The notes below the pieces were generated by a model. It was not told where the DNA came from. It searched no databases and saw only the letters and a program-made list of their open reading frames with translations. The position numbers and the translations under genes were made by a program. From Eutreptiella sp. 'Long Island Sound 2002' (taxonomy: Eukaryota > Euglenozoa > Euglenophyceae > Eutreptiales > Eutreptiaceae): a stretch of DNA of 64,000 nucleotides. The stretch is taken from positions 25,783,000-25,846,999 of the forward strand of contig OZ038384.1 of the NCBI GenBank assembly GCA_964036045.1, written 5' to 3'. Below, in pieces: positions 11,190-22,713 of this stretch (position 1 is the first letter of the stretch; every line of letters begins with the position of its first letter).

Positions 11190-12070
11190 GCCTCTCCTTC
11201 GGTCAGATGATACGGGGGGGACGGCTTCATTGTACCTCCACATCAACCTCCCGATTGGGGTCCAGGAGCCGAAGCTTGTCCTGCTCACACCCACCTGGAT
11301 TGCCTTTCAATTAGGCGTGAGACAACTTGCAGGAGCACCCGCTCCGGGTCTCGCATGCCATGTCGCATGGCTACGCCTGCTGACTTGGTCAACCTTGCGT
11401 TCTCCCCGGGGGCTGGGAGTTCTTTGTAGTTTGTTGATGTTGGTTGGTCGGTTGCATACCGTGGTGTTCCGTCGTGTTCGTGGGTATGGTTGTCGGCGGG
11501 CACCACGCACCCGGTTGTCGCCAGCTAGTTGCACGCGGTTCACGTTTTGACCCTTGCTTGCCTGGCTAGTTTGATGTTGGCCGGCTGACGTGTTGTCTGC
11601 TGATGGTCGGGACATTGTTTCCGCAGCGGCTGCATGGGTGCAATGTAGTGTTGAGCGTCTGGTGGTTGGTTTGTTCTGTTGAGGTTTCTTTGTATTGCCG
11701 TCGGTGCTAGCGCTGCCGGATGTTGTTGGTGTAGCCGTATAGTTTGCGCCTTGTTGTGGTGTCCGTTGCTTGTGTTCTGGCAGGTCTATGCTGAGCCCGT
11801 TCTGTGTGGTATTTTGTTCAGGCTGTGGTGTGGATAACTCACTGCGTGCGCAGTTGGATGTGTTGGGTTGTTGTTTCACGGAGCGTCTTGCAGACGGCCT
11901 GTTCGGTATGGCGCTCGTTTCGCTGCGTCCGGGTTGTGTTCGGCGTGGTGGGTTGGCGTGTTGTCGTCTTAGTTGGCGCGTGGTTGGCTTGTTTGGGTAC
12001 ACGTTGTGGTCCGCATGTGCCGGGCTCGTTTCCCCGGGTCGTCGCGGGTCGTCTGTCGGATGTAGTGCTC
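11190..12070. other. A-poor, G/T-rich stretch
   Basis: I count 22 A in the 240 plus-strand bases 11581-11820. The long minus-strand frame here (11307-12179, 290 codons, Thr/Gln/Arg/Pro-rich) is open because minus-strand stops need A or T words that are scarce. It has no motif and is not called as a gene. Confidence 0.45.
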
Positions 12071-12220
12071 GTAATGAGGAAAAATATTCTCGAAAAAAGT
12101 GAAACGAGACAAAATAATCGCTCATTTCATGAAAAACACCCTGTTTATCGAGAAACTGAGAAAATGGCATCCAAATCAATCACACTGCGATGCTTCAGGC
12201 TCAACAATCCGCTCCCTCAA

Positions 12221-12704
12221 GCACTCCTTGTTTTTGAAATTGTGCTGTTTGGGTATTTGCATTCTTGTATTTCCTGGAGGCGTTTGGATGGTTGTTGTTA
12301 TTGCCTGCTGAATGATATTGTAACAAAAGCAACATTTTTTTTTGCGGCAAAACTACGCTAACCATTGCAGAACAGCCACCAGGAGCACTCCTTGTTTTTG
12401 ACATTATGGTGTTTGGGTATTTGCATTCTTGTATTTCCTAGAGGCTTTTGGATGGTTGTTGTTATTGCCTGCTGAATGATTTTGTAACAAAAGCGACATT
12501 TTTTTGCGGCAAAACTACGCTACCCATTGCAGAACAGCCACCTCCAGCACTCCTTGTTTTTGACATTATGGTGTTTGGGTATTTGCATTCTTGTACTTCC
12601 TAGAGGCTTTTGGATGGTTGTTGCTATTGCCTGCTGAATGATATTGTAACAAAAGCGACATTTTGTTCTGCGGCAAAACTACGCTAACCATTGCAGAACA
12701 GCCA
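12221..12704 (+). repeat. Three tandem ~163-base units
   Basis: Units start at gcactccttgtttttga, at 12221, 12385 and 12547. They share the same body: tatttgcattcttgta, a ggttgttgt block, a run of T, then gcggcaaaactacgct and attgcagaacagcca. They differ by a few substitutions and small indels. They lie just upstream of the hAT transposase frame and may be subterminal repeats of that transposon. Confidence 0.75.
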
Positions 12705-13111
12705 AAACAATACATAAATAAAATATTCCACGGCAAATTCTCTGTAAATTTTTTGGAAAAATGTTCTTACAAATCTCTGTGGCAGCATGCTCACCAGAGC
12801 AGCCGCATGTGCACTGCCAGCACAACACTGCCAGCACGAAAAGCGACATTTGTTTTACAAAAACCGACATTTTTCTGTCTGCCACAACAGAACTTCACAT
12901 TGCAAAAAAATCAAATCAGTACACATTTGAATTGTTTCTTGCAACGTTTCGATGTAAGATCCCTCATGATTCTGCATTTTTCACTCACAGAAATGCAGCA
13001 ACACATCCTGCTGGTGGACAAAGTGGACAATATTGGGGTTACATTCCAAGTTCCTGGCAGCTTCTGGTCTGGACTCAGTGGTGTTGATCGCAAAATCAAT
13101 GGGGAGCAGAG

Positions 13112-16100
13112 ATGGTTTCCTGGGACCCAAACTACCAATGGCCTAAAGGCAAGCATCCACCAGGCGCTTTTCAGATGCAGGTCAAGGAGAACACTGGGGA
13201 ACTGCAGACATATGCAATCAGTGAGACACAGTTCAAAGGGTATGCTGGAGACCATTGTAAGCTTATTATTGCTGCTGAACAAGCCTGTCGTGATGGCCAC
13301 CTTTCTCAGAGTTCACAGGGATCGCAGGACAGGGCATCTTCTTCAAGTACACCAGCAACTCCTGGGTCACCAGCGCAGTGTTTGCCTTGCCTCAGACCTG
13401 CAAAGCAGAGATCAAGAGTGTACCATCACTTTCTGAAGTTGAATCCGGGCCTCTTCAGCTGTCGCGTGTGTGGGCAGAAAGTCATCAACCATGCTACATC
13501 AACTAGTGCACTGTTTTCACACATGAAACGCAAACATTACAGCCTTTGGGTGCAACTCGCAGTGTACTCACCTCACCACAAAGTGGTACAGGATGCACAG
13601 GGTTCCTTGCAGTATAACATGCCCTTTGCCACAAGCCTGGTTCATCACTATCGTCTTACCAAGTGGCTAGTGTCTGCTCTTGCACCAATTGCACCTACAG
13701 ATGAGAGCGCCACACTGCGTGCCTTTGTGGGTGGTCTCTGTGCTGGTTATACACCAGCCTGTGCACGGACGGTCAGAAAGATTCTATCAGTCGCCAAAGC
13801 AATGATGGAGAAGAAGTTACAGCAAATGCTGTTCGAAGCAAAGGAGAAATGGGGACAACCTGCTATTGCCTTACAAACTGATTTGTGGACCTGCACAGTT
13901 CAGCATAATGCGTATGGAGCCGCAAGCGCGTCCTTCTTCACTGGAGATCTGCACTTTGTCCATTTATTTTTGGATGTGAACGTGTTTCCTGAAGACAGCC
14001 ACACAGGAGTAGCAATAGCCAGCTGGCTTTGGGCTGTGCTACGCAGAAAGGACTTGGGCAGTGACGACATTAGTGTGATTACGCCCGACAATGCCGCAAA
14101 AATGAAAAAGGCAGTTGGGTTGATGGACCTCAACTTCAGAGGTTGTTACGCCCATACCCTACAACGGTGCGTACAGTATGGCATTGGAAATGCAGGAAAT
14201 CCAGCAGACGACGGACCTATCAACACTGTGGTGGCAGTGATTGCAAAGTGTAAGAAACTCGTTGCATATGTTAACAACTCCAGCAAAGTGCACCGCAAAC
14301 TGAACCAGGCAGCACACAAGCATGGCAGACCCAATTTCTCACTGAAGCAGGTCTGTTACTCGAGTGTTCAATCGTTCAATTGCCTTCTTTGCATTGCTTG
14401 AGGTCGCCTGGTTTGGAGGCAGTGGTGTTCGCTCTCTCTTGCATCCTCGTTGACCCATTGATCGATCGTTCATTTGCCCCTCCATTCGCTCACTGCGACA
14501 TGCAGCGCTTTGACTAGGAAGAAAGCGTTTGCGCTGTTGTTGCAATTCTAGTTTGGCAGGGTTGTGCATTCACGCCTTCATCGCATGGTTCAGACGCAAT
14601 GATTTTTCGCTCCCTCTTGCATTGCTGGTTCGTGTACTCGCTCCTGTCTTCTCCTTCCCCCTTTGATCGATCGGTCTTTCGCTCCTCCATTCGCTCACTG
14701 CGACATGCAGCGCGTTGAGTAGGAACAAAGCGCTTGCGCTCTTGTTGGAATTCGAGTTTGGCAGGGTTGTGCATTCACACCTTCATCGTATGGTTCAGAC
14801 GCACTGGTTTTCTCTCCCTCTTGCATTGCTTGTTGGTGTACTTGCTCCTGTTTTCTCCTTCTCCCGTGGAACGATCGGTCTTTCGCTCCTCCATTCGCTC
14901 ACTGCAACATGCAGCGCGTTGACTAAGATGAAAGCGCTTGCGCTCTTGTTGGAATTCGAGTTTGGCAGGGTTGTGTATACACACCTTCATAGCATGGTTC
15001 GGACGCACTGGTTTTCGCTCTCTTTTGCATTGATTGTTCGTGTACTCACTCTTGTTTTCTCCTTCTCCCGTCGAACGATCGGTCATTTGCTCCTCCATTT
15101 GCTCACTGCAACATGCCTGCAGCGCGTTAAGTAGGCACAAAGCGCTTGCGCTCTTGTCTGAAGTTCGATCTCCTACACACATTCATTGGGGCAGGACGTG
15201 CCAACGCGATGGAATGCGACATTTATGATGGCGAAGTGCGTGTTAGCGCATATTCAAACACTACGTGAGGTTTTCAATGACGACTCCATGGAGGAAGAAT
15301 ATCAACAGCTACTCCCTACTGCATCGGAAATTCATGTTCTGAATTTTCTGATTGGTGTTTTGCAGCCGTTCGCTGAAGCCAGAGATATTTTGGAGGGCTA
15401 ATTGTATCTGACAAGCAACGTTGCGCATGTCTTGGTTACTCAGCTGAGACGCGATGTCTCTTCTGGATTTGTCCATGTTCACCGTGATGGTGCTCAAGAA
15501 CGTGTCCCACTGTCATTGGTATGATTGTTGCTGCACTTTACCGAACTGTTTGAAGTGGTGGTGAACAGAAAGCGTGCCGATCCCTTAACAGCCCTTGACC
15601 CACGCCAGTCAAGAATTGGACATTATGGGGCTCATTTGAAAGCTACTGCGCTGCAGAACACAAATTTGTAAGACAAAAACACACCCGCAGTCATAATCGT
15701 GCTCAGAAGGCCCAAATGAAACCTCAAATGCGCTGTCGCCACTGTGTCCGCCCTGATGCGCAGGTGCCAGAAGGGATCGCCCAATGTATCCAGCTGCTCA
15801 AAACTCAGCTGGAAGACAGATTCGGCCATCTTCCGCCTGACAGTACCCTCCTCGCCCTACAATTGGACCCATCGATGGCCTTGCATTTGGCAGATCTAAT
15901 CGGAGAAGAAAATGTGGGTTATGCCGCCGAAGTATTCCGCAAAAATATTGAAGTTGCTGAAATATTAGTCAAAGCAAGGGAGAAGGAGGAGAAAATGGAG
16001 GCCTTGGAGTTGGAAGTGGATGAAGAGCCTCCGTTGAAGAAAATGAAAGGCGTCATTGATCGAGCTTTCAATAATTTTGGTAACATGGTCCATGGTGTTC

Positions 16101-16504
16101 CGGACCCTCAAGCGCAAAATGAGAAAGATGCATACTTGACATATATCCGAACTACCGATTTGAGTAGTTATCAAACTCTCGCGCATGGTATCTTTGATAC
16201 CATTTCTTTTTGGCGCGACCATCAAAGGCGGTTTCCCACGCTCTATGTAATGGCCGGGCAATGGTTTGCGCCGGCGGCAACGTCCGCATCCTCGGAAAGG
16301 ACATTTGATGGATGTTCTCACCTCGTCTCAAGAAGACGCGCAAGCCGAACCCCGGAGCATGTTGAGCTTCTCATTTTTGTAAGAAGCAACATGCAACATT
16401 TTCCCGATTTTGGTCCACTACTGGACCAATATTATAAGTTGTATATTATAATAAGAGCACGGAGGAAGAGGAAGAGGCCTCCGATGAGGAGAGTGAGGAG
16501 GACT
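13112..16504 (+). CDS. hAT-family transposase, intron-containing, partly decayed
   Basis: Exon 1 (13112-14350) holds a BED-type zinc finger at about residues 105-145 (CRVCGQ...HMKRKHY), the first catalytic Asp region (LQTDLWTC), the second (TPDNAAKMKKA) and CYAHTLQRCV. A GT-AG intron (14351-15194) joins ...SLKQ precisely to DVPTRWNATF, the conserved hAT TRWN block. Exon 2 continues to about 15518 but contains one TAA at 15399-15401 (after DILEG). A second intron from about 15519 (donor GTATGA) to somewhere before 15716 is likely. The last part (about 15600-16430) carries the dimerisation domain (SASSERTFDG...LLIFVRSNM). A one-base slip near 16445 would add an acidic tail (TEEEEEASDEESEED) ending at TAG 16504. 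The start at 13112 is the first ATG in frame and an earlier exon is possible. Such enzymes cut and paste their own transposon DNA. Confidence 0.75.
14351..15194 (+). other. Phase-0 GT-AG intron in the hAT gene, filled with tandem repeats
   Basis: The donor is CAG|GTCTGT at 14350/14351 and the acceptor GGGGCAG|GACGTG at 15194/15195. Removing the 844 bases joins AAG CAG to GAC GTG CCA ACG CGA TGG in frame, restoring the KQDVPTRW signature of hAT proteins. This makes an intron far likelier than a random insertion. Its interior is a tandem array (see the repeat entry). Confidence 0.75.
14470..15135 (+). repeat. ~206-base tandem repeats inside the hAT intron
   Basis: The words ctccattcgctcactg(c)gacatgcagcgc and their close variants recur near 14480, 14685, 14890 and 15095, spaced about 205-207 bases. 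Each is followed by aaagcg(c/t)ttgcgct and gtttggcagggttgtg. About three and a half copies fill most of the intron. Each unit also holds small palindromes such as gatcgatc. Confidence 0.8.
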
Positions 16505-17230
16505 AGTGGGTACATTGTCAATGTACGACAGCATTGTTTTTTGTGCATGATATTAGGGTTAAAGTTAGCAATGGCTTAGGGTACATGGTGTGAAAGGCAA
16601 CATTGTCGATTCCAAGGCAAAGCATTGGAGGAACGGTTTGTTGAATTTGAAAATGTTTGTTAAAAGAAACAATTAAGAAAACACAATTTCAATGGCAAGC
16701 ATAGGTTTTCAAACGATCACAAGGCCACGAGAGTAACAAAGACAAATGGGCACATGGTCAATGTGTTAAAACAGTGTTTTTGTGCATGATATTAGGGTTA
16801 GGAATAGCAATGACATAGCATGGAAACCATGGTTTTTTCCGCATAGTGTGGCATGGTGTATTTCAAAACATTTCTTGAAGAGCTTGTTTTGCAAAAAAAC
16901 ATTATCGGTGGGTAACATAGGTTTTGAAAAATGCACAAGGCCCCGGCTTGATAAAACATCGTAAAGAGTTAGGCAAAGCATTGAGCAAAAGGGTTGTTAT
17001 TGACGATAAGGTTTGTTGAATGCCATAGTGGCAAAAGCATTTCACCAATGAGTAGCATTGGCTTTTAGAAATGCAGAAGCCTCCAACTTCATATCATATA
17101 ATGAATACTAAAGCAAACCATGATACAAATGGTGTTAACAATGGTTTGTTGTACGTGATAAGGTTCTTTGAAGCAGGTCTTGGCCAAAATGTTTATTCAA
17201 TGCGTACCATTCATCGTAGGAAGTGCACTC
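16505..17230 (+). repeat. Imperfect ~235-base repeats downstream of the hAT gene
   Basis: The block tgtgcatgatattagggtta recurs at about 16539 and 16781. Related words (gtttgttgaa, agcattggctttt/ataggttttc) recur around 16635, 17010 and 16703-17070. Copies are diverged. No coding sequence is recognised. With the 12.2-12.7 kb array they probably form the noncoding ends of the hAT element. I could not find convincing terminal inverted repeats or an 8-base target duplication. Confidence 0.5.
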
Positions 17231-17399
17231 ATTCCCGCCTGGAGATAACATCAACAATGCCCTGTTGTTTTTTGGTCACATCAACTATGTCAAGACATAT
17301 CGAAAAAATGAAACGAGAAACGAAAATCGCTTATTTCATATGAAACGAAAAAAAAACATCGTTCATTAAAACGAGAAAAAAAATCGCTCATCTCATTTG

Positions 17400-19630
17400 G
17401 GCAACAGTAGTTGGATGTCCTGTGTGGCGTTGAGTGTGTCCTGCTGTGGCCGGTAAGTGCTTGGCCTGTTTGGGTCCAGGCTGGTTGTGCTGTTGCTGAC
17501 GCTATGCTTGGTTGGTTTTGTTGGTTCACCATCGTCTTTGCCGCCCAATGGTTCGTGTGTTCGGGTGTCGGGTTTGTTGGGCCGAGGTTGGTCGCTTGAA
17601 ATGGGGGCTTCGTACAGTTGTGGGGCCGAGCGGAAGGGCCCGCCTCCTAAGCGCCCCCTGTAAGCCACCACGTAGTGCTTCTGTGGGCCATGTTTTGCGT
17701 TGTGCCGCTGCCTGGCCCGTCGCCATGGTCGGACCTTCCTTGCTTGTGCCGCATCCGCATTCACGGTCGGGCGCGCTGTGCTGATGCCCACTGCTACGGT
17801 CGGGCATGCTGTGCAGGTGGTCCGTGCGCGCCCGTGGTGCGGGCCCACCGTCATGGTCGTGTTGTGGTGGTGCTCAGCCCACCGGGACGGGTGGGCACGC
17901 TGTGCTGGTGTTTGGGTGCCTTGGTGTGACGTTCTATGCTGGTGCTGGCCCCATGAGAATTTCCATATCAAAACGCATCTTTACAGTCCGTAACCGCGGG
18001 CCTGTGCACCATGCACAAACATCTGTCTCTCATACCATGTTGTTGTCTTGTCGTTTGTCTGCCCCGCCCCACTCACTCATTTGGTATGTACAGGTCTGTT
18101 GCTGGCAATGCTCCTCCAGCTAGTTGCGTGCTGTGGCGTAGGCTCGTGCTCCCCATGGGTGCACCGAGCTGTTGGTGGGCGGCGCCTCGTGCTTGGTGCT
18201 CCGGGGTGCAGCATTTGTATATCCATGCGTGACCTGTGGCACGCCCTCCCTTGCGTGCGCCTTCCGGTTAGCGGGGTGCGTGTACTGGTATGGAGTCAGA
18301 AGGATGACAGTTCTTGTCCCTGCTTCTCTCTCACATGGGTGCACTTGGCGCCGTTCTGTGGGTTTAGTGGTACCCGGGTGAGCTGATTTATTGGCCCAAC
18401 CCTGGGTTAGCCCTCGCCCGGTTGGCTCGGTGTGCTGGTTAGTAGGGTGCGCCGTGACCCTCGGGGTGCTCTGTGTTGTAACATTCACCAGATGAAGGCT
18501 TTCTTTATTAACGTTGTCCTTGGCCTGATGTGCTGACGGTGCTGACTGCCTGAGGTTCGGCGCGCTCAGCCTGACTTGGCATTCTCAGTTGTGCTGGGGT
18601 GGAAGCGGGTGGAATGTGCGGCAGGCCATTAGGTTGCTCTGATGACACGATGTGTGACGGGCATGTGTTGCGTGCCCCGATCGCTGTGGGTGGGCCCTTG
18701 GCGCGGCGCTGTGCTGTGGGTGCCCCACACTGGTTTTTCTGGTTGTGGTGGCTGGTCCGCCGTGCTGCTTGTGGGCCCCCGGCCCGGGACGTGGAGGCGC
18801 TGTATGTGCCCCGGGGACGGAGGGATGTGATAAGAACGGTGGATGGCCCTTGTCATTGTGCTCGCAGATGTAGCAGATGCTCTCAGTCATAACTCTCGGT
18901 TCCTATTCGTATAGATTTGGCTAGGGTGGGTCACGGAAAGGGTTCTAGTGACGCGGGGTCCTAGTCGCCCTGACAGTGCGCTCCGCGGTTGTCAGGTCCT
19001 CACTGCCAATGGCACGGCTGGCGGTGGCGATAGGGGGGTGCAATGGCATGTTCCCTTTCATCGACGACGCACCTTGTTGGGGTCCAAGGCGCGTTGTTTT
19101 GGCATCAGGAATATGTTCTGTATGGCGGTCACGATGATCCGCCAGCAAAGGGTGTCCAACGCCCCTTGGGCCACAAGCCCTGGTTGCCTCCGTTTAAGGT
19201 GGTCGGGGGGTACGTGGGCCGGATCAGGGCACTGCGGGGAACGCTGAAGATCTCGCTCACTAGGGCTGCAGATACTGTCCATGCTTGCATCTTGTTGTAG
19301 ATTGTGGGCAACACCTGTCTTGATAGCCTTCTGATTTGGTTGACGGCGAAGATGGGACACAGTTTGGTCGTGGTGGGGGAACTTTCTACCTCTCCGAGTG
19401 GGATGGCTTCCGCGTGTTGCCGGTTACCGAGCTAGAACCTCCATTCTGCGGTGCACTGTCTGGTGTGCCGCCAACGTCGCTGGGCCCACCACCAAAGGCA
19501 TTAGTGGGTGTGCCCCGGGTGCTCGTTGCCGGCCTGTCCCGACACAACGGTTGTCAAGTGGTCAGGGGGTCTGGGTGTGCGCTGGGCTGGGGTGGGTCAG
19601 GCGCGCGCTGGCTCCAAGCGCCAGAATGAA
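17400..19630. other. A-poor, G/T/C-rich stretch; no supported gene
   Basis: I count 26 A in 17641-17940 (300 bases). Many overlapping frames are open on both strands with no motif. Between 19043 and 19314 both a plus frame (PPAKGVQRPLGHKPWLPPF) and a minus frame (IYNKMQAWTVSAALVSEIF) look somewhat protein-like. The minus one is slightly more convincing, but neither is supported. Confidence 0.4.
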
Positions 19631-19639
19631 AGAGAAAAG

Positions 19640-20200
19640 ATAACAAAAGCTGGACGAAAAAACTTTCTGAATAGCTGAAAGAAAAGGTAATTAGCATAAA
19701 AAAAGGCTAGGCAAAAAAGTGCACGGCGAAACGCGTTAAAACGCGAACGAAAAACTTTCCACCTTAAATAGGTGAATAGTTAACGCCGTAAGCACCGTAG
19801 CGAACGTAGGAGTAGAACGCTGTGCCCCTCGCCCTCTAACACGCCGTATAGGTAAAGAAAAATGCTTCGTGAGCCACGTACTCGGTCTCGCACCCTCTCG
19901 CTTTCTTTTCTTCTCCATGTACCTCTGCTCCCCGTTTCCGCCCCACTCCTGCCGTTCTCGCCCTCCGTCTCACTGCAGGCTGGAGCAGGCAACAAGTCAA
20001 GACTCAAGTCAAGTCAAAAAAAAAAAGAACAAAGACGACAACGACGACACCATTAATGACAACCATCGTCAGGGCCGCGGGGCAGCAAGTAGGACAGTGA
20101 TGGCGAAATGGTCTTGCTGCCTGCCTACGTGCGTGCGTTGGGTAGTGTATAATTGTATTTTATTTTCAAAAGCCGAAGAATATTTTAACAAAATTGCAGT
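19640..20200. other. Skew-switch interval between A-poor and T-poor blocks
   Basis: This 560-base interval has near-normal composition with A-rich words (19640-19760), a C/T-rich patch (19885-19970) and an A-run at 20018-20028. To its left the plus strand is poor in A and to its right poor in T. It could be a divergent transcription start or a replication initiation zone. The sequence alone shows only the switch. Confidence 0.35.
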
Positions 20201-22500
20201 GATTTTGAAGGAGGAGAAAGCACACAAACACAGGCAACAAACCAAACAAGGCAGCAGGAGACGATGCCACAGCAACACACGGATGCACAGCGCCACGAAG
20301 CACAGCACAGGGAAGCAGGGCACAAAGGGAGATCAGGGCCGCACAGCATCCCGCACCACACAATAGGGCAGCCAGCCACCCACGCCGAAGGCCGCAGCAC
20401 AACACAACAGGCCACAGGACGACACGGCACAGCGGGCAGCAGCACAGCACAACACCACAAGAAACTGCACAACAGACATCAACGCACCGCAGCATCAGGC
20501 GCCAGAAACAGCAAAGACTAAACAAACAGCATGACGCAACCGCACCAGCACAGCACAACCGCACCAGCACAGCGCAGCGCAGCACCGCACAGAGCGGAGA
20601 GGACAGGGAACGCACAGCACGGCACCGCAGGACCCACACACCTCAAAGCACAGGGGCAAACAACAGCACGCAACAACACACCAAGGCAAGACACACACAG
20701 CACAGAGCACACAGCACGGGGAGACTCGCTAAAACACAGCGCCAGAAGACAGCGCCCGAGGGCACGACACAGCGCGCAGTGGCACCAAACAGAGCGAGAC
20801 AAAAAAGCGCAGCGCACAACAGCACAACGATAGGCGGAGGTACGCTCAAGAACGCGGCGCAACACAGCACCCAGGGACACAGCACAGCACACGGCAACAC
20901 AGACCAAGACAAGACAGCAAGCCACAACGCGAACAACGCAGCGGGATAACACGACCAGAGACACGGCACAACATACAGCAGCAACCAACAGCACGACACA
21001 ACACAACACAGCACACAAAGAGCCGCCCCAAAAAACACCGCACCCAAAAAACACAAAAGCAGCGGGAGCACAAGGAGAGCCGGGCAGCGGGTTGAGGAGA
21101 CCCAGATAACAAACACAGAGGCGGGGGGGGGGGGCAAAAAGCAGAAAAAAAAGGAAGGCGGAAAACCAAAAAGGGAAAAGGAGGGCGGGGGAAAACCAAA
21201 AGCAAACCAAAGGGGCAGAAGCCCAAAAGCGAAAGACAGGGGCGAAGAAAAAGGGTCGGGGGAAGGAAAACGCACAGCGCCAAGGCCCAAGACACCCGGG
21301 GCCGGAAACCAAAGAAAGCCGGAGACAAAGCGGGCGCACAAAAAAACGCGCTGAGGCGAGGCGTGCGCGCAGAAGAAAAGACCGGGGGCTAAGGCCAAGG
21401 GCACCCAAGACCGAAAACAACGGAAAGCCGCAGGGAGCGGGGGCAGCAAAAAGCTGAAAAAAAGAGGGGAACACACAAAAGAGGAGAAGGAGGGCAGGGG
21501 AAATCCAACAGCAAACGAAAGGGGCAGAGGCCTCGAAAGCGAAAATGAGGAAACAAAAGGGGGGGGGGGGGAAGCCGCACAGCGCCAAGGCCGTAGACAC
21601 CCGCAGCGGAAAACCAGAGAAAGCCGGAGACACAGCAGGCGCGAAAGAAAAACGCGGTGAGGCTGGGGGGTGGGGGGGAGAAAAAAACACGGGGCGCCAA
21701 GGCCACGGGCACCCAAGGCCGGAAACAAAAGGGCGCCGGAGAGGGCGGGGGGGGCATAAAGCTGCAAAAGAAAAGGGAAAAAACAAAGGAGGAAAGGGAG
21801 GGCGGGGGAAAACCAATAGCAAATGAAAGAGACCGAGCCCTAAAAAACAAAAAAAAATGGAGGCGGGGAGGAAACCGCAAAGTGCCAAGGCCCAAGACGC
21901 CGGACACCACAGAAAGCCGGAGACACGCGGGCTCGAAAAAAAAAAACGCGGGGAGGCGTGGGGGGGGGGGCAGAAGAAAACACGGGATGCCAAGGCCAAG
22001 GGCAACCAGGGCTGGAAACAACAGAAAGCCAGAGACAGCCGGGACGCAAAAAGAGAAAAAAAACAAACAAAAGAAAGCAGGCAAACAAAAGGACAAGAAA
22101 GGGGCGAACTCAGCCCGGAGGGGGCCGAGCAAAGCAGGAGGACAAAACGGCCAAAGTAAAAATGAGGCGCGCCAAAACGCGCCCATGAGGCCAGGCCGCC
22201 TGACCCGGCCACAAAGCACGCACACGGACACACGTATAGGACCCGGGCGTGGCGTCCTGCGACCAAAAAGAGGAGGCGGCCGCACAGTAAAGTAAAAGGG
22301 TGGGGCAAGGCACCACGGCGACAGAAAAGCCGACCGGAGCACCGAGAGCAACCGGACCAGACGAGGCGCGGCGCACCAACGCGGGGCCAACAGGCGCACC
22401 AGAGGCACGATGCCTGCCACAACCACGGCACAGGGCCGGGTGCCAAGCAACAATGTCCGCCGGGTGCCGCAAGACCCGACAGCGCGCACCACACGCACAC
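20200..22500. other. Extremely T-poor stretch (A/C/G, then nearly pure purine)
   Basis: I count 14 T in the 600 plus-strand bases 20401-21000. From about 21120 to 22180 it is mostly A and G with G-runs. All three minus-strand phases are open for hundreds of codons because TTA, CTA and TCA hardly occur on the plus strand. The longest (20518-22518, 666 codons) is Leu/Phe/Cys/Pro-rich and without motifs. No gene is called. Confidence 0.6.
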
Positions 22501-22713
22501 AACCCAGGCAACCAGCACCCTAGCACACGCCCCAGACTAGATTATCCGAGGTGGCATCTTCTTACACTCTCTCTCCTCCATTGATGAACTTGTACGGTTC
22601 ACCATTATGTTGGAAAACCACCTTCTACTTGATTTGAGGTCGCAACCCTCGCAACACCCGGAATATTAAAAAAGCATTTTTCCTCACAAACCTACCAAAG
22701 TCGCTCTTAACCC

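Noticed and set aside
11307-12179. 290-codon minus-strand frame rich in Thr, Gln, Arg and Pro
   Set aside because: It coincides with the A-poor block, where minus-strand stops are scarce. No motif.
12070-17402. Terminal inverted repeats for the hAT element from AT-rich ends (gaaacgag...atcgctcattt)
   Set aside because: The two ends share words in direct rather than clean inverted orientation and no matching 8-base target duplication was found.
20518-22518. 666-codon minus-strand open frame (with 374- and 369-codon frames in other phases)
   Set aside because: All minus-strand phases are open because the plus strand has almost no T. The translation is low-complexity Leu/Phe/Pro/Cys with no motif.
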